10,350 nt of DNA from assembly GCA_000151295.1 (NCBI GenBank), contig GG745331.1:1356071-1366420 (forward strand). Direction: 5' to 3'. The notes beneath the pieces were generated by a model. The model made no database searches and was not told the origin of the DNA. It was given only the letters and a program-made list of their open reading frames with translations. Below, one piece after another: positions 7,949 to 10,350 of the stretch (position 1 is its first letter; every line of letters begins with the position of its first letter). The position numbers were made by a program, and so were the translations under genes. Origin of the DNA: Allomyces macrogynus ATCC 38327. Taxonomy: Eukaryota; Blastocladiomycota; Blastocladiomycetes; Blastocladiales; Blastocladiaceae.

Positions 7949-9455
7949 TCACCGGCTCGTTGTGTTGAACTGCGCAAAGTAGGCGTCGGTTGGCGGGTTC
8001 GAGTAGACGACCTTGTCGATAAACGTTTTCCTGTGGGCGAGCGTGCTGGTCAGGTCAGAATCGCCGTGCCGACATTGCACGCCGTGCGAAACACGTACCG
8101 CTGCTGGAACGACTTGGCGAGCATCTGGTTGGTCTGCAACTGCTGCATCTCCTTGTCGCGCACTTGCCGCTCGCGCTCGCGCTCCATGAGCAACGTTGCA
8201 CGCGACGTCCAGAATCGGTGCTTCTCCCACTGGTGGTCGTGCTGCCGCTCCTGCTCGCGCTTCTGCCGCGTCTCGCGAATCTGCTGCTCGCGCGTCGCGT
8301 AAATGTCCTGGATCTGCTCGGCTGACATGCCCTTGAACGCGTCGATCCGGATCCTGGTTGGCGGCGACGCGAGGGTCAGTTGGAGCGACGGGGAGGTGCG
8401 GGGGGCGAAGGTACTGACCGGTGCGGGCCGGGCTGCGGCGGCGCCGGCCGCTCCGTCAACAGGTCGCCGTTCTTCCACATGTCGATTTCCTCGAGGTTCT
8501 TGATCGTTTCCTTGCGCCGGTCCTGGTTCTCGCGCAACTTTTTTTCGAGAGCCTGGCCGCGCAAAGGTGGAGCATGATGAGCATAACCGTGATCCAAGTG
8601 CGTGGACCGCGGGCCCGAGTCAAAGGAAGGAAAGAGGCACCGTACGAGCTTCTTGTTAAACTCGGCGTCGCTACGGGCAATATCGCGGCGATGCTGGCGC
8701 TCCATTTCATTCAAGTACTGGACCTTGGCATTTGTCGCCATGACATGCTCTTCTTGCTGCTGGGCGTGCCAGTCCTGCAGCCGTTGCCGGTCGGCATTCT
8801 CGCACATTTTTTGCCACGTCCACAGCTGCATCTGGTGCTTTTGCGCGGCAATTCGGTCGGCCTGCTCGAGATCTTCGCCCTCAAACTTTTGCAGGCCCGA
8901 GACCGTGTTGCGCGCGTCTGCGTCAGACTCGCGCGCCGGCCGGTCCTTTTTCAGGGCCTCCGGGTCGTAGAGATCAAAGTCGCGCTGCATGCACGGCTGT
9001 TGCTGGTCGCGCCGGAAGGTGTCGAGGTCCTGTTGCACAGCGCGCCGCGAGGCGCTCACCTTGGCGTCGAGCATTTGCAGCAGCGTGTTGGTTTCAATGG
9101 CGACGAGGTCTGGATAAGGTACGGCGCGATGGTGAGAAAAGAGATGATGGGTGACGGTCACGAAGAGGGGTGATACGAACCAGCGGTCGCATTGCGCTCG
9201 GCTTCAATCGACTTGAGCTCGTTCTTGACGCGGATCTGCTCCTCGAGCCCTTGCACGTCGATCTGACCGGGCGGACGGAAGCAAGCAAACGTCAATTCCG
9301 TGTGTCCAGAGACAAACACGGTGAGAAGAGCACCGTACCCCCATGATGCGGACTTTGGGATCAAAGATGCGCTGCTTGCGCTCTTCGTCGAGCCGCCGGC
9401 GGCGGTGGATGGCCTGCGCTTGCGTCAAGTCGGGCGCGTGGTCGAGCTTGTACAT
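7949..9455 (-). CDS. RIB43A-family axonemal ribbon protein (RIBC1/RIBC2 homolog), six exons
   Basis: Exons on the minus strand: 9455-9339, 9262-9181, 9109-8646, 8552-8419, 8353-8099, 8030-7949 (stop TGA). They join in frame to 377 aa; human RIBC2 is about 382 aa. RIB43A proteins are filamentous microtubule inner proteins of ciliary and flagellar doublets. Seen: the N-terminal block RRRRLDEERKQRIFDPKVRIMG (residues about 18-39), like human RRRELERQQRIFNAKNRIIG; the most conserved stretch at about 108-147 (FDLYDPEALKKDRPARESD, then ARNTVSGLQKFEGEDL), nearly identical to the animal protein; long charged coiled coil; GDLLTE then GPHR; and the C-terminal hallmark PPTDAYFAQFNTTSR (human QPTGDYFTQFNTGSR). 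The start has the strong context GCCGCCACCATG. Introns are 76, 71, 93, 65 and 68 nt. The gene implies a motile 9+2-type cilium or flagellum. Family assignment is secure. Confidence 0.97.
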
Positions 9456-9987
9456 GGTGGCGGCGCTGGAGAGAGTTGAGTCGAATCGGGACTTCTATGA
9501 TCTACGTTCTCGGGCCACACAGCGTCCGTTCCAAGTCGAGGAGTGTCGGTGGGTCGAAGCGCGTCGGCTTGATGGAGGGTGGTCGGGGAAGTTGCAGGGA
9601 GCGAATGCGGGGGTTGCCAACGACTGCGAGCAGTAGCGCGTGCGGAGAGCGGAGGGACGTTCGACGTTGGAGACTGAGTTGCAAGGCGACTGAGGTGAAG
9701 GTCCCAGTATGATATTCGTGATATGATTGATGATCAAATCACATGATCGCGTGGGCAGCTCTCGTCGTTGGTGCTTGTGCTTGTGCGGGCCGACGCGAGC
9801 CGGTGCCGCGGTGCCCACCATCAATCGCGGCATCGCTCGACATGCCGCAACAAGTCGCAGTCTGTTCTGAACCAAGAACTCTTGTCACGGCCGGCTCACG
9901 CGCGCGTGCCAGACCCAGTGACACCAGGCGCGCGGCCAAGATCGTGTCCGAAACACGTCGATGCTGCGCGTCGCGCGCACCTAAGAC
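9456..9987. promoter_or_regulatory. Divergent intergenic region upstream of RIB43A
   Basis: These 532 bases hold the RIB43A promoter and perhaps that of a gene starting at 9988. The only structure I see is an AT-rich imperfect inverted repeat at 9718-9742 (outer arms GTGAT/ATCAC, core TTGAT-G-ATCAA) in otherwise GC-rich DNA, a possible protein-binding site. Open frames on both strands (for example 9743-9991 plus, 9739-10050 minus) have arginine-rich, patternless composition. Confidence 0.4.
9718..9742. repeat. Imperfect inverted repeat in the RIB43A upstream region
   Basis: The two halves pair as GTGAT/ATCAC on the outside and TTGAT/ATCAA around a central G, with a few mismatches between. 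It lies about 263 bases upstream of the RIB43A start codon and is markedly AT-rich against its surroundings. A regulatory role is only inference. Confidence 0.35.
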
Positions 9988-10101
9988 ATGACCGCCGGGC
10001 CGGGCCCGGTCACCCCGGCGCTCGCGCCGCCCTTCGATGAACCGCACCACGCGCTGTTTCGATACCTGCCGCGAAGCATCACTCGATTCAGACGGATTTG
10101 A
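9988..10101 (+). CDS. Possible start of a further gene, cut off by bad sequence
   Basis: An ATG at 9988 (context AAGACATGA, A at -3) opens a frame that reads MTAGPGPVTPALAPPFDEPH and continues with LFRYLPRSITRFRRI, 37 codons in all, with codon choice like the other genes. It ends in a TGA at 10099 exactly where the sequence collapses into homopolymer runs, so the stop is not trustworthy and the true gene may continue beyond. I do not recognise the protein. It would be divergent from RIB43A. Confidence 0.3.
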   Translation: MTAGPGPVTPALAPPFDEPHHALFRYLPRSITRFRRI

Positions 10102-10350
10102 AAAAAAATGGGGGGGGGGGGGGTTGGGGGGATTTTCCTTAGGGGGGCGGGGGGAAAAACCGGGACGGTGGGAAAAGCCCTCCCCCCCCCCGGAGAAGGG
10201 CCCCCTTTGGAAAAAGGGGGCCTCTTTTACAAAAACAAGGGGGGGGGGGGGGGGCCCAAAAAAGAATAAGGGGTGGCCCCCTATTTTAACCCGGGAGCCC
10301 CGGGGTGGCCCTTTTGCTTTTCAGAAAAAAAAGGGGGAGGTTTTTATTCG
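10102..10350. other. Low-quality terminal sequence
   Basis: From about 10101 on, the sequence is dominated by runs of A, G and C (G runs of 10 or more bases several times) with no codon structure in any frame. This looks like the failing end of a read or a badly assembled contig edge, not biological repeat. Nothing here should be annotated. Confidence 0.8.

Noticed and set aside
8421..9173. Long plus-strand open frame (250 codons) opposite RIB43A exons
   Set aside because: It is the mirror of strongly conserved RIB43A coding sequence on the minus strand; long antisense frames are expected with GC-rich codon use.
9743..9991. 82-codon plus frame with a hydrophobic start between RIB43A and 9988
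   Set aside because: The body is Arg/Ala-rich without pattern, a competing frame exists on the other strand, and there is no sign of conservation.

Overview
The window is nuclear DNA from a eukaryote with a compact, GC-rich genome full of short introns. In about 10 kb I can rebuild five spliced protein genes and a weaker sixth, and a seventh may start at the right edge. The 26 introns I place are 64-108 nt, and most gene boundaries are only tens to a few hundred bases apart. Two products point to a cell with cilia or flagella: a RIB43A ribbon protein of axonemal doublet microtubules and an SSX2IP/ADIP (Msd1-like) centrosome protein. Together with the compact gene style this fits a zoosporic (flagellated, early-diverging) fungus such as a blastoclad or chytrid. 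That placement is inference; another flagellated protist is not excluded.

Layout, left to right: (1) SSX2IP/ADIP homolog, minus strand, six exons, 1847 down to 135. (2) A 371-base divergent intergenic region. (3) ORC5, plus strand, six exons, 2219-3974. (4) A small unrecognised plus-strand gene, probably 4145-4661, whose 5' end is uncertain. (5) TMEM164-family acyltransferase, plus strand, six exons including two micro-exons, 4710-5966. (6) An unrecognised seven-helix membrane protein, plus strand, five exons, 6272-7645. (7) RIB43A, minus strand, six exons, 9455 down to 7949, convergent with gene 6. (8) A divergent intergenic region of about 530 bases and a possible gene start at 9988. Both ends, most plainly 10102-10350, look like poor base calls, so this may be a whole short contig.

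The genes do not form a pathway: replication initiation (ORC5), microtubule organisation and axoneme structure (SSX2IP, RIB43A), and membrane functions (TMEM164, the 7TM protein). I found no mobile element, CRISPR array, RNA gene or dedicated defence system. The most unusual signal is in the introns. Their 5' splice sites follow G-T-N-C-G rather than the usual GTAAGT/GTATGT: 23 of 26 have C at intron position +4 and none is GTAAGT. The unknown small gene and the 7TM protein are the main novel coding content.
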